DNA from: Mugil cephalus
Taxonomy: Eukaryota > Chordata > Actinopteri > Mugiliformes > Mugilidae
Direction of reading: 5' to 3'
Assembly: GCF_022458985.1 (NCBI RefSeq)
Contig: NC_061783.1
Coordinates: 4,556,413-4,620,412, forward strand
Length of the DNA stretch: 64,000 bases
Below the pieces are notes generated by a model, which saw nothing but the letters and a program-made list of their open reading frames with translations, was not told the DNA's origin and did not search any database. Below are positions 48,466-62,200 of the stretch, piece by piece. The position numbers and the translations under genes were made by a program. Every line of letters begins with the position of its first letter. The stretch's first letter is position 1.

Positions 48466-50230
48466 ATATGAATTAATGACAGAGTCGCTTCTTACAAAGG
48501 TGTGTAAAATGATCTTATTTCGAAGTTTCTTGCGCGTACTTATTGATCTGAGCGTCTGACAGAAGCGGACTCACGCTAGAGGTCTGCCGCAAGACCGTAT
48601 CCTATTATTCCAGTGGAAGTGGAGGAGTTGGGTGGCCCATGCTCTGACTCCCTCATGTGGCCGTATTGTGTGTAGCAAACAAAAAGCAAAGGATTTCCTC
48701 TGAGTCTCACTTCATTTACTTTATTGGTTTTACAGTGGGGTATCCGTTAAGAAATTAGTTACCATCATTACAAGGCTTTTATACACTGCTGACAATATAA
48801 AGTTAAAGGATCAAACGTTATACTTTGAGGACACCTGACACAGATTGGTGTAATGAGTGAATGGAAACATAGCTCAATATTTTACCACAATTCAACCAGT
48901 TTAGTGATGCGAGTTGTAAAACAGATACAGTTGGGAATTCATCACTTCAGTTTGTTGTTCTTGGTCCAAACCAGACCAACAAGTTTCACACCATTTCATT
49001 ATAACCACACTGGTGAGGCACGCAGAATCTCATTGAAAAGACAAGAACGGGTGATTGTTTTATTTAAAGTATCTAGGCAGAGTTTACCCAAAGATCCTGG
49101 ATCATACATTTACTCATACGATTGTTGGCTGCCAGTGTATGAGGTCACTACAATGGTGCATGACCAACAGAAACCATAAGACAGCGTTGATGAGAAGGTC
49201 ACAGAGCTAAATACATTCCTCTGAGACAGCTGGACGAATTCCCATCGAGATGTTGACATGAAAACAGACATTCACTTCATGATTCAGCTTGAGACATTAT
49301 AATAAGTTAAAGCTATATCATTATAATATGTACAACCTAAAGTCTACTGCAGCTCACACACACATACATTACATAGGTATAATGCATCTTTCAGGCAGAG
49401 ACCTGATTGCAGATAGGAAATGGTCAAGAACAATATCCAGGATATATCGCACACAAGCCCCAGAGCCATCTGCTTCGTATGAACTTCATGCTGATGCTAA
49501 CAATAAACACTTCACAAACATGAAGTCATGGCACGAAATGAATGTGAAGAAAAAAAAAAGGTTTGGTTTTGCTGTTTTCAACTCTTATTGCCTCCAGCAA
49601 AGAACAGAACAAAGCTAACTGGATGTAGTGCACTGCCATAAGACAGAAAGTTCCTGTCAAGTCAAACTTCTTATTTCTAGTGTACTACCAGGCACACACA
49701 AATAGTCCAACTCATAATTATATTAATAATATCCTTTTTTATATTATTTCCTTACATTATTTCTTCATTTTAACTACTGCCACTCTGATGCCTCACACCA
49801 ATTTGCAATCATTCAGATGATGAAAATGATCATAACTTACAGTGATATAGAGCCAATAACTGGGCACACAACCACTGAACGGAACAAATAGAGTTTAAAT
49901 GAACAAATATCTGCTGATTCAAAGATTTCACAAATAAAAACATTAAATGTTAGAGAATCAAACCAACAGAAAAAAGAGCAGCAGGCTTCGATACCATAAC
50001 TCCTTCAAGGACCAGGGGACGGTTAATGGTGATAGAATGTTAAGAACTGCTAGCAGCTACTGCCTGCAGCACAAGCTCCAATTCAAGCAATCCTTCAAAC
50101 CCACACAACAATTACCAAGCATAAACATCTACATGCAGAACCCTGAGTTCACTGATGTCCTTCAGACAATGTGAGCTTTCACATTTTCTTTTTTTCACAG
50201 CAGAGCCATGGTCTCAACCAAGAGCTCAGC

Positions 50231-53200
50231 TCAGCCAGTGTGAGTACTGTCTCCCTTCAAAGTCCCATATGTGTCCTTGTGGACGCGGCACAGCAAATAC
50301 GAGAAGGTCGCACGTGTGGAGCGGGATTCATGTTCTCACGGAGCTGAAAGTCAGGGGGACCCCCGAAGAATTAGTCTCTGTGTGAGAGGGTGAGTAGTCT
50401 GTTACAGAACTGGTAGCGTGACCTGTTAGAACACAAGAGATGAACAAAAACAAACATCAGTTTGTTAAATGTAAACACTTTCATAATGTTCTCTTTTTTT
50501 ACATTCAAGGAAAGGGAAACATTTGGAGTTGTTGTTGTCTAAAGGTTAACATGCTGTTGTGTTACTGGTCTGACCCACCTGAGATGGAACAGAGCTGTAT
50601 GAGGCCCCTGAACTAAAATTAGTTTGACACCCCTGGTCTGAATTGTTGCCGTCAACGGTTTCACAGTGCTCTACAGGTGGCGCTAATGAGCCAAGAAACA
50701 CGGCAAAGCACCAGAAAAGGTTAAGATGATGTAACCAGTACATGCAAATTGTTGGACTTCTCAGTATATCCCAACAACCTACTACTACTGCTCCTCCTGC
50801 TATATAATATAATAATATAATGTTTAGTTTTTTGCTTATATTTTTATATTTGAACTCAGTTCTCAGGTAATGTTTGAGATTGTGCTTACTTTGTTAAGTG
50901 TATAGTTATGAACTGGAATATAAAAATGTGTTTCTGGTTGGTTTTCTTCACACACTCTGGCAATAAAACCATAGAATCTCAAAATAAACTGTGTACGAAT
51001 AGGACAAGTTATACAATTCAATTTTATATGGAGGCAGAAGCATAAAAATGTTATTTTCCTCACGTCCATTCTATCTACTGTCCCACTTGTAATTAGGTAA
51101 GTTTACAACAGCTGAGACGAGCAGTGAAGCCTGAGCAAGAGCATGTACGCCCTGCACTCCTCATTTCACTGATAAAAAGTATTGACACTGGTGAAATGTT
51201 CCCCTGTGTTCATTTTCCAGGAGGTCAGCCGACGTGAATATCTGACACATGATCCACAAAGGGTTGTTTCCTGATGTAATGTGGTCATGGGCTAAACATT
51301 GCACATGATTTACATAGGGGGGAAAAAAAACCTCCAATCCTCCAGTTCAAATAAAAGCTTCTCCCTGCACGCTCACTGCAGTGCAAATATGGCCCATGTA
51401 GAGTATATTAAAAGACAATTTCTTAGTTGTACTATTAAGCTGTCAGCAGATTCAAATATTTAATTACATCATTCAAATTCATCAGAACGATTTAGTCTTT
51501 TGTACTGGAAGATTTTAATACTCTTATCAGCGTTAGAGTGAAAATGGCAGTTCTGAACAAAAGCTTGTTATTATTGTTACAACAAAACAAACCAACCAAC
51601 AGATGCTACGGCTCATTCATCCAGTCTGACTTTGGAGAAGGGGAGGAGGGTTCTCAGCTGTCAGCTGCATGCTCAACCAGCACGGCCCGCTTGTTTCTAC
51701 ATTTCAACTTGTTCCTTTCTGCTTGCTGAGACTGTCGGCTGTTTTAATGCTACAGAAGGTGTTACTGCCCAAATAATTTACCTCGCTGCTTTAGATGGTG
51801 TCACAAACTATGGGGGCAGAACATAAATGTTTTAATGGTCCAAGAAACAAGTGGTGCTGAAAGGAATTCTGTATTTCTGTTATACATTTTAAAGTTTATA
51901 CATCAGAGGCCCTTCATAGTCTGAATCCTCTGCTACTAAAAGAATGTCACCACAAGCGTCATATACCACCTCCAAATGTGGGCTGGGTGATCTCAGATGT
52001 GTCCTCAATGCACCTTGGGTGTGTTCACGTCTGCACTTTAAGCTTATGACCCAATCATTCAGGACATATGTTAATACCAAGTCTGAATAGATTTGCCCAC
52101 CACATTTCATGACAACAAACTAAATTAAACCATAAGGCCACATGAAATGATATACTTGAATTAAAGGAAACGGGGAGAGGGTGAAACATTGGTCATTTAG
52201 TTTTAGCTACCTAGCCTTGGGTGAAGCTAAATTTCATTAGCGAGTTAAATTTGGTTTGCTTGCTGTTTAAAAAGGGTTTTAACCGCTTTCTTTAAAATGT
52301 ATATTTCTATTGCCTAAATCTATATGCCTGTAAAGCTAAAGGTTTTTATTTGCGTTATTCTTGGGGCTGGGTCATGAAGTGTACACAAATTCTAAATGAA
52401 ACGAACCAATTGAATAAAACGAGAAAAATGTTAATTTGAAAGGTGAGGTGCACGTTAAAGACTGGTGAAACGGAACCGTGCTAATGGATAGAGACACGTG
52501 TCACCTGTTGTCATCAAAAAATGTTTTGTCTGATGAGAAATGGAATAGAATGGATATTACTGCACAAAATATAGGTACACCGGGACGCTTATAGGAAGTT
52601 TCCTAATTTAGCTTCTTTTTTTTTTTTTTAAACGTATTAAAGAGCAAGAGAGAGCAATAAATACTAGATATACAATATTATCTAAAATATAGACACTTCT
52701 GTAAAACTATAAAAATATAAAATATACACAGTGGTTATTGTACATACACATAAAAACAAAAGAAATAATGCTAAACTGGACGTGTTAGCGCCAACTTTCT
52801 ACATCCTTTTCAATAACATATCAGTGTTAATGAAAACACAGTCCTTTACCTCCATTGTTCCTCCACATGTCCCTCGCACACTTATCAGAGGAGGTCAGGT
52901 CTGATATTTGGATGTTGGGATTAGATTTGTAGTCATCTTGAGGAACAAAGCAAAATGTTTTTCAATGTAAAGGAAGCACTTCGAGAACATTTCAAAGGCC
53001 ACGCTGATGTTTCCTGAGTTTCTACTTACTGTTGTTGCTGTATGTGAAGCAGTCACTGTCCTTCATTGTCTCGTTGCCGCTGTCCGACAGCGTCCTCTCC
53101 ATCCTGGATATTTTCGGCCTCCTCTTCATGCTCTTCCGCGTGCTGATGCGGATGATGCCGCGCACCAGCCTGCACTCGGCCTCCTGCTCGTCCATTTTGT

Positions 53201-53963
53201 GCTCCTCTGCCAGCGAGTTGATGAGATGGTTGATGGCCTTGCTCTTCTTCAGAAACACGGAGTCTGTAGTGCACTTGGCCAACGCCTCAATCTGATACTC
53301 AGAGTAGAGCTCCAGCAGCTTCTTAGTAATCAGCGTGTCTACATCCTCCTCCTCGTCGTCCCAGTCATCAAACCTCATCGACTCGTGGAGGGACGGATGG
53401 CTGGGTTGTGTCTGACCACCGGTCGGAAGCACGTACGGTAAAGATGTAGTTCCAACATCTAAATGTTCTCTTTGACTGTCCACTTTGACTCCAGCAATGT
53501 GGACGTCCCCCAGCCAGTCTGCGCCGTCCTCTTCTGACGCCTTGTCTCCGGGGCTCACGGCTCGCAGGCTCACCTTCTCTGGTTCATCTGGGGAACTCTC
53601 GTTTGGGGCCAGGCACGGGGCGATGACGGACGCCTGGCAAACCCTGTACAGGCCGCAGGTGAGCACGTTGCATATAAAAGTCCTGCAGCTCCGTGGAGAC
53701 GTGCAGGGATTGCAGGTCTGCGCTGCAGAGGAATGCTCAGCTGAGCCAGGGATGAAGCCGATCGTTTCAGATTCCTTTCCATTAGCATCTCTCAGGTGGG
53801 CTTTGTGAGCCGCCTTTGGTTCTGGGATTGGCAGCCTGTCCTCCACCGGGTCCACACAGCGCTCCTCATACGACGACACTTGGCTGTAGCTCCGACTGAG
53901 TCCAGGCCTCTGGCCACTGGGCCCCGGGTCGTGTCTTGGGCTGCCTGCGCTGCCGCCAGACAT
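50231..53963 (-). CDS. kdf1: Keratinocyte differentiation factor 1
   Basis: KDF1 controls the switch from proliferation to differentiation in epidermal progenitors. Coding exons on the minus strand: 53030-53963, 52850-52936 and 50231-50334, in phase, giving 374 aa (human about 398). Seen: a Ser/Pro-rich N-terminus (MSGGSAGSPRHDPG); a cysteine cluster at C84, C87, C93, C98, C103, C109 and C117 (CRTFICNVLTCGLYRVC) that could be lipidated; an acidic stretch (DDWDDEEEDVDTLITKKLLE); and a basic tail (RISTRKSMKRRPK). Exon 1 does not end at the stop in the genomic frame: a GTAAGT donor at 53024-53029 leads to an exon reading NDYKSNPNIQISDLTSSDKC. The last exon (ESRSTRATFSYLLCRVHKDT) uses an acceptor at GTGAG|AA and is less certain. 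A 5' UTR junction lies at 53979/53980. Confidence 0.85.
51885..52130. repeat. Possible interspersed repeat fragment in a kdf1 intron
   Basis: The block containing CATCAGAGGCCCTTCATAGT and CTCAGATGTGTCCTCAATGC reads like a dispersed fish repeat rather than unique intron sequence, but I could not assign it or find clear ends. Confidence 0.3.
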
Positions 53964-53979
53964 GACTTACTGGATCCCA

Positions 53980-56265
53980 CTGAAATTTAAGACAGTGTTG
54001 AAATGGCATCAGTAACAAAAAAAAAGAAAGAAATTTTAATGCAGTGCAGTGTCTCAGGCTAAACCTAAAATCACTTGCCGCCTGAGGGCATCTTCCAAAC
54101 AAATGTGAAACTGCTATCCCCAGGTGGCAGGTAATGTAGCCCAACAGGTTTTATAGAGGATGTGCGCCGCAGACAATTCGCCATTCATACATCAAATTCA
54201 CTGCATGAACGTACGCTCTCAAAATTTTAAAGACACGAGTTGCGTCAGGCAGAGTTACTAATGACTCAACCGCAATTTATTATGCGGCCCTTAATTAAGA
54301 CACGCCTCGTTACTGCGTAACTTATTTTACAACTCATGGAGTTGTTTTCTTTTGTTCACGGAAAAGGTTGAGAACTTGCAATGAACAATCCACTGCTGTC
54401 AAAGTTCTGAATGTTCCACATGCTAAACCAAAGTGTCCTCATTAAAAGTGATGGTGCTGACAGCAGGTCAACATTCTTCAACCCCTTAAAAGGCCACTGT
54501 TGCAGTCTGAGCGAAAAAAAAGCTAATTCAACTAAATAAAAAAAGCAGTGTGGTTATGTCGCACGAATGCCGAGGTGAAGAAAACAAAGTTTACAACCTT
54601 TTGTTATCTTCTGTTGCTTGATATCGGGCGTGTGGAGATGTTATAAAAGGCAATGAGCTATAAATTGACAGATTCTCAACTGGTGTCTGGTGTTCCGTCC
54701 TATGACGTTTACATGTTTACAGTAGTCACAGTATCACTTGGCCATAAACCAGCAAGTGAAACGGGAATATTATTTTGCCGTTTCGTCCAGATTTAACCAC
54801 TTATTCAATATGGTTTATACACCGACGTTTCACACACATAAGCTGAAATTCCCCTTCGTATGTAAAAATGATTTTCACTTTCATGGCGACTTGTCATTGC
54901 TGCTCTTTCCTCCATTAGAGGACTTACGAGTTTCTCACCAAACATTACTCACAGTATACACGGTACGTCCACCAGCTGACTCCCGAATCAAAGTTGGTTT
55001 CTTCGCCTTATTCTGAACATTTATGGTTCTGGTCCATTTTGAAAGTACCTAGTGTCAACTCCGCTCCAAAATGTCAGTTTCAGTAAAGTTTTCGACAAAA
55101 TCCATGTACCTGAGCGTCAAGGTGGAGGAAGCGCAAACCAGGTAGACAGCGGCAAACAAGGGGTTGGACTTCCGGTTAAGTGTGACTTTCAAAAATAAGA
55201 CGCTGTTGGTATTTTTACGTAATATTCAAATGGTGTTTACAACTACGTTTGAATCACGTAGAAATTAGAGGAATAATATGTTCAAATACAGCATTCAGTT
55301 TCCCACCGCCACTTTCTAAAAAAACAAAACTCGACGATTTTTACAATTTTATTTATTTACATATATTTCCATTTCCATTGTCGCTGACTTCACACATGTC
55401 CCACCTTGATGCACCTAATGGTCTGGCGAACCTGCGTCAAGTCACTAACAATAACCATTGACTTACCGGATGTTGAACTGTTTGACGCTGACGTTTTAAA
55501 AATTGTAGATACATGATACATGTTAAAAAATATAGTAAATTAAGTATAAGTCCTATAATACATTATACAAACATCCACTTGTCTTGAGTAATGTTATTAT
55601 TTTAGGTGAAAAGCAATATTTTAATATATTATTTATTTCAAAATAATACAAACCGGAAATACTAATGTCTTTGTGTTGTTGGACAATTTTAGCAATTCGT
55701 CCGGACGAGTCGTGAAACGGCAACGTAGCTAACCGGGTTGTCACGAATGTGCACGGTCAATTGATAGCAGAACTATATCCACGAAAAATAATAAGTTTTG
55801 TAATTAATTTAATTTAGCCATATGGAGTCGCTGGACCTTAATGCAAAGGCTGGCTAAAATATCCAAGTAGAGCAAGCTAACAAGCTAGCAGAGGTAATGG
55901 TACTTTGGGTGAACTGATGTTAAATACTCCCGCAGCTGGACCAGGCTGGTATGAATGGATCAGCCAAGGAGCTAACGATGCCTAGGGAGTTGTCGCTTGA
56001 ATTTGTGTCAAGTCTTTCCGTATACAGACTTAAATGAGAATAAATGAGGAGGCATGGAAAGTGACAGGGACGTGATTACAGGCTCGGGGTCTCAGGGTTA
56101 TTTACTGAATACCCGTAGCGTAGGATTAGCTTGTCTTCTCCACGGAATGACGACATTTGCTGCGCTCTGCTGCCTCAGAATAAACGGGGCTCAGTGATGC
56201 TGCCGGTCACTGGCCAAATGCCCCGGTTGTCCATGTTGGGACGGAGAAGCCAGACTCGGTGATAC
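53980..56265. other. Divergent promoter region between kdf1 and zdhhc18
   Basis: This 2.3-kb interval separates two divergently transcribed genes. It should contain kdf1 5' UTR exon(s) and its promoter, and the zdhhc18 5' UTR (GC-richer from about 56030 to 56265). No other coding exon is visible. The plus-strand frame at 54738-55016 has no recognisable family. Confidence 0.5.
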
Positions 56266-59200
56266 ATGATGAAAAACTGCGAGTATCAGCAAATCGACCC
56301 GCAGGCACTACCGACGCCCACCCCGACCCCTCCGCCCCACCATGGCACCGACTCCGAGAAGAAAAAGGAGCCGAAGACACCCAGGAGAAAGTGGGAAGTT
56401 TTCCCCGGAAAGAATCGCTTCTACTGCGGTGGACGGATCATCCTGGCCCGGCAGAGCGGGGTCCTGCCCCTCACCCTGGGCCTTATCCTTGTCACAAGTG
56501 GTCTGTTCTTTATATTTGAGTGAGTATATATATATATATTTTACAGGTTCACAATTTTGTTATGCGATGTCTCTCGTTCAAATAGGTGTTTTCAAGGAGA
56601 AGTTTTTAGGGAACCAGCTATTTAAATTGCAATAGACTCTTCTTTGGTGTATAAAATCAATGCCGTACTGTAGAGCTTGTCATTCTTAGTCATTCTACGT
56701 CTTTATTATTAGTCTATAAAACTAAGTATTTTAGTGTCACGCAGTTGCATTTTAAAACGCGAGATTTCCTGGTGTAGTCTGGGCACAAACAAGTAAATAC
56801 CCAAGCACCATTTAAAAGATCATTTTCTGCACCCTGTCAATATCCATTGTGGTTATTCATTAAAATGATTGAATATAAAGGGATTTATATCTTTTCTGCC
56901 ACTGCAGAGTGAAAAGTGTGTTCCATCTCCAGGGGTTTTGACTGTGATTAAAAGCACTAAATGTTAATTAGAACTAGATCCCTCAGTGGGTTAAAAATAT
57001 GACTGTCTCAGTTATGTGAAACGGGGCATTGCCTTTGGTATGATCACCATGGTTTAGACATTCATCCTCTGTGTGTCCGTGGCTGCCTCGCATCCCAGCT
57101 GCCCCTTCCTGGTCAAACACCTGACCAGCTGCATACCTGTTATTGGAGGACTCCTGTTTGTGTTTGTGGTCATCACCCTGCTCCAGACCAGCTTCACCGA
57201 CCCCGGCATCCTGCCCAGGGCGACGCCAGATGAGGCCGCAGACGTCGAGAAACAGATTGGTAAGGGCCATGTCAGGCACGGCTGCGGTAGTAACATGTGA
57301 ATTGCTCTTGACACTGATACCCAGTATTGTAAAAAATGTATCCCCAGTGTGGTATTTCTCCCAGTTTATGGCGCTGAATTTAGACAAACTTTGGCACTAA
57401 AGCTCTCTATGTGGCATTTATGTTTCCTGAAGGGACTTTACCCCTTATCTAATTACACTCAGGGTATTTATTGCACATTATACTTGGCTCAGTTGCCTTC
57501 AATATATTTTTGCTCTGGTTTATTTTAGGTTTGAGTGCAAGTCACAGTTAAGTTTGAAGGCTGCCAGATCTTTTCAATTGCAATGAAACCCTCAACAAAT
57601 TAGAGGCCCAAAGCAGAATTTGTCACGACTCATTGTTATAAATGTCAAATTGACTTCCATTAGGGCTATTTCTGTACAGGAAAGGTGTCCTACTGCTTTC
57701 TAATTTTGAACTGAAACATTCAAAGTCTTTTTGACAAGGTTCTGTGCAGATTCCTTCCCCCCCCATCTGTCCTTGTTACGCTTCAGACCTGTTCAAAACC
57801 GTCCATCAACAGTTTTAATGTCTTGCCAACATTAAGTTTCCTTTCCGAATGTCTTCTTTCAATATAATGACTTCACTGTCAAATGTGCACCTTGGAAACT
57901 CGTGACCGAAGTTTAGGCAGTGATGTAAGCTGTTCATGTTATCCAACAGTTCTGCCGGTGCTTCAGCTATTTTTGAAACAAAGACTCTGGCAGATAAGGG
58001 AGCGTTTACCCAGCGCCCTGTCTTTAAGGAAATGTTCCAGGCGTGATGTTTGGATCGGTATTCTCTTAACATGTGTCTTTGAATGAGCCCAATTGGAAAT
58101 GAATTCTGAGCAGGTGTTTGAGATGCAACAGCGCTGTTCTTCTTCTTGTTTCCTGCCAATATGAAGTTTTAAGCTTAATTTTATTCCTATATTTAGAGTA
58201 AAAGTGCACCGTGGAAACGACTAAACAATGCACCGCCTTTTTTAAGTGGGAGTTTTGACATTTCATTGTAGGAAAAATAATAATAAGTACATTCTGTTCA
58301 GGTGAGAAACTTTCCTTGCTAATATCCTGCATTATACTTCACTGGACCACTCAGTAGAACTCAGTGTTGGCTGTAAAACGAAGGTCTCTGGAAGGTCAGA
58401 GCCTTGTTTGTTTGAGTGTTGTTATGGATGCAAGGAGGAACACAAATGTTCAAATGAATCAGAATTTTATAAATGCAGCTTTGCGATCATTAATGTTACT
58501 ATACGGGAAGAGAAAGAGAATCCCGAGCCTTCTAAGAGGATGCAGGAAAAAGCCTTCACTCATGTCGTACCAGGAGGGGGACAAGATTAGAAGGAAGTGT
58601 AGTCTGATCGTGCCTTTACTGCAGCTAATTGGACCTGACATTGCGCAAACCCGTGTAAAGAAGACTGCACCTGCAATGCCAGATTCTGACTGTATGACCG
58701 TGATAAGGCGGTCTCTGTGTCAGATTATGTGATTACAATGTCATCTTTGGCATGAGATGGCAAAGACACATCGGTCCTCTGACTAATCAGCTAACTAGTT
58801 GTCTTTCACAACAAGCTCGGTGTCATCGGGGAGGGACCTGACAGTTACCAACTAGTGGAAACAAGAATGGTATTTGATTTACGACGGCATTTGAAAAAGT
58901 ATAAATTATAGTTTCTGCCTGTTGTTCAAACCAAGAGAAAGGGAAGGAAAAAAATCCGTGGGTGGAGAAGAGGACCACGTGGTTTGTCCACATATCAGCC
59001 CTCCCTTCATTCCTCTATGTTGTGGTTGGAAAATGAAAAGGATGACTGGTCCAATGTCACAGATGGGTTGTTGAAGTTGTCACACAAAGTGGTAGACTAT
59101 TAAAACACATTGTTGGCAGGTTAGTCATTTTGTGAGGCAACAGAGGGGAGGCCTAGTTTGTTGTCAGCTATCATACACTACACACCAATTCCCGACATCC

Positions 59201-62200
59201 TGTGTCTTTCGTGTCAGGTTATTATCGGGCGGTTTAAAGTTTACACCTTGAGAAAGGTGTCAGCTATCGCTCCCAAATAATGTGGTCAGACCTGATTTCA
59301 TGGGGAAAGTAAGTTGGATAGAAAAGCAGCAAGGTTTGTGCTCACATTTCTCGACAAATGCACAGAGCAACAAGACGCGCAGCATCACCATGTGTGTTTT
59401 TTTTAAGTGCCTCTACAGCTCTCGTCTGTACAGTAATCTTATCAAAGATTATCATATCTGATAAACGGCTGTGGCTGTTCCTGGCATGGGCAAGGTCAAG
59501 TGGACGTCTTAACAGTAATTCAGTTTATTTTTTTTTTAGGTTGAGACAGATTGAACTCTGTGAAAAGCATATGTGTCCTATTCTATTTTCCTATTTGAAA
59601 TGGATATGAATAAGATTTGTTTTCTGACATTCATTATAGGGACTAAATCTCACCAAGATTTGCCTTAAAGAGATTGAGAAGATAATAATGAGGCTGCATT
59701 TAGTGACATTTAAAAGAACAAATCTCTCTTCTAGACAACACTGGCAACACCAGCTATCGGCCTCCACCGCGCACCAAGGAAATCCTCATCAACCAGCAGG
59801 TGGTGAAGCTCAAGTACTGCTTCACCTGCAAGATGTTCCGGCCTCCGCGCACCTCCCACTGCAGCCTGTGTGACAACTGTGTGGGTGAGCAGCGGCCACA
59901 CGCTGACACTGTGACATTTATCACCCATAAATAATAGAGGCTTCACAGGCCTACAGCAAACAGACTTCCATACGTTCCATTAGTCCATTAGACTGAACTA
60001 ATTCAGTGTTCCTTTAAATTCTAATGTCACTGACCTACTTTTAATTCTGCGTTCGTTCTTCAGAGAGGTTCGACCATCACTGCCCCTGGGTGGGGAACTG
60101 CGTAGGGAAACGCAACTATCGTTTCTTCTACACCTTCATCGTGTCGCTCTCCTTCCTGACGGCGTTCATCTTCGGCTGCGTGACCACACATCTAGCACTG
60201 AGTATGCAGACGGTTTACAAGCGGACACCAGTCACGAATGTCACTGCTGTCTGAAAGAGCACCTGCCAGGAACTGTTTGTTTTGTGTCACTGGGGCTGCT
60301 GGACGGGTGGGGTTTACTACTTCAGAGCAGATTGTGCCTGATAAGAAAAACTGTGTGTGTTTTTCTGGGAAGTATATTGCTGCCCTGGAAAGTCGTGAAA
60401 ATGATATGGCAATTATTAGCTTGGGAATCCCAATCTCTCTTTGATGGAGCCTGGTGACGTTTTATTTTTCTGTCTTTCAGGGGCTCAAGGTGGGAAAGGT
60501 CTGGTGTTCGCCCTTCAAGAAAGTCCAGGCAGATATCCTTTCCTGGAAATGTTTTTTTAAGATTTCTCAAGCAAACAATTTGTTCTATTTGTTGTTCCTC
60601 AACTAGTGTTGAGTGATGTATGTTTAATTTGCTTTCTCTCTTGTCTAAACGTCTGGGTTTAAGCAGCTCCCTGCAGTCAGCCGGTGTACGCCGTCACCAT
60701 TTCCTCATACCCACAAACTCAGTTTGTCTTGGCTGCAGTTCACAATGGCAAATTAAGCCAGAGGAAAGGTGGTTACATGAATAGAAAGTGGTTTTGCAAA
60801 GTCATTTGCAAACAGATAGAAGATGATCCTGATTAACGTTGTTAATTATTTCCTGTTTGGCAATAAAACGCTTCATGTGTTGCCGCTCAGAACCAGTTTA
60901 AATTGTACTTTTACCACAGATAAATCCAGAATGACCCATTATAAAGCGACTGAACAAAAGACCAGAACTAATATCTGGTCTTAAAAATGTGTGTTTTGGC
61001 ATTCAACTGGGAAACAGCTGGTTGATGTTCTGTTTACATTAACTGACCAAAAAAAACAAAACCTCATCAGCTTTTCTTTCTTGGCCGTATCACCCAGCGT
61101 TAACTCTGTAAAGACGCTTTCCTTGACCCAAGCTTTCACTGCTGTGGAGCTGGTGATCTGCTTCTTCTCAGTCTGGTCCATCTTGGGCCTCTCAGGCTTC
61201 CATACGTACCTGGTGGCCTCCAATCTGACCACCAACGAAGATGTGAGTACTGGCTTGGGATGGATGTTGTAGCAGGGGAGTGGTTCTGATCAAATTAAAT
61301 TAAGTACAAATAAACAGATGACCCAAATTGTTTCCCAGAGAGAACAAATTCTGCCTTGAGAAAATAAAATGTTTTATTTTATTTGTTTTAGATTAAAGGC
61401 TCCTGGTCAGGAAAGAGTGGAGAAGATGTCACCAACCCATACAGCCATAGAAACATCTTTGTTAACTGTTGTTCTGTGCTCTGTTCACCCATGCCACCCA
61501 GGTCAGTGCTAAATCTTACATGGTTATATTCTCATTATGAAGCCATTGATTATTTTATAATAACCGCTTATCAAGTAGCAATGTGATAGTGCCCGCTTGT
61601 ATTATAAAATGATACAAGCTCAGCTGCCCGGCTAGAACACTGGATCTCTGCAAGTGACCGGCTAAAAATACTGTGGTCACACAGGACACTTTAAATGACA
61701 ATATGTTCTCTCTAACAGATCGCAACCTCAATTAGCACTGTTCGTTGTGGAGTCTCCCATTCACACGCACAAAACGCACGCATGCATTAAGCTGTTATTT
61801 AGGCACGTGGTTTATCCCTGCCTTCATGTTAGTTACTTTATAACCTTCACGAAGCTCAAGCTTCCACACGCAATGATGAGTGAAAGAAAACCTCCAGTAA
61901 CAGGCGTAAATAAAGACACTGGTCATTGTTGAGAAAGTCCAATGAATAAATGATATACATGCATATTTCTCATATTTAGTCATTTTTCCTTGATTTGTTA
62001 GCTATTTATTAGCTTAATAGGATAACAGCTACAAGTGGGGGGAAAAAAAAAATTCTGTCATTAGTACTGAAATGACACACGGGGCCTTTTCTTTTTCTGT
62101 CCACCATTCAAAATAGTGGTTGTGTGTTGTGTTTATTTCTACTGAGTTTCTATTTCTACTGACCCCTGCTGAATAGTTGGTGGTCTTTAATGTGACCCAG

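Larger units (their letters stand above)
46321..50230. other. Non-coding region between the gypsy element and kdf1
   Basis: No host coding gene is recognisable in 3.9 kb. Pieces of interspersed repeats are present: CACTACCTGTCAAAAGTTTT near 46853 resembles a motif common in fish transposons; 46900-47160 is a repetitive block rich in GGGCCCA/TGGGC words; and 47400-47510 and 48380-48465 are listed separately. A poly-T run lies at about 48239-48256. Confidence 0.5.

Noticed and set aside
53007-53441. 144-codon plus-strand open frame inside kdf1
   Set aside because: Shadow of the long kdf1 coding exon on the opposite strand.
58364-58732. 122-codon plus-strand open frame in a zdhhc18 intron
   Set aside because: No start context, family resemblance or splice sites; it lies in the large intron between verified exons.
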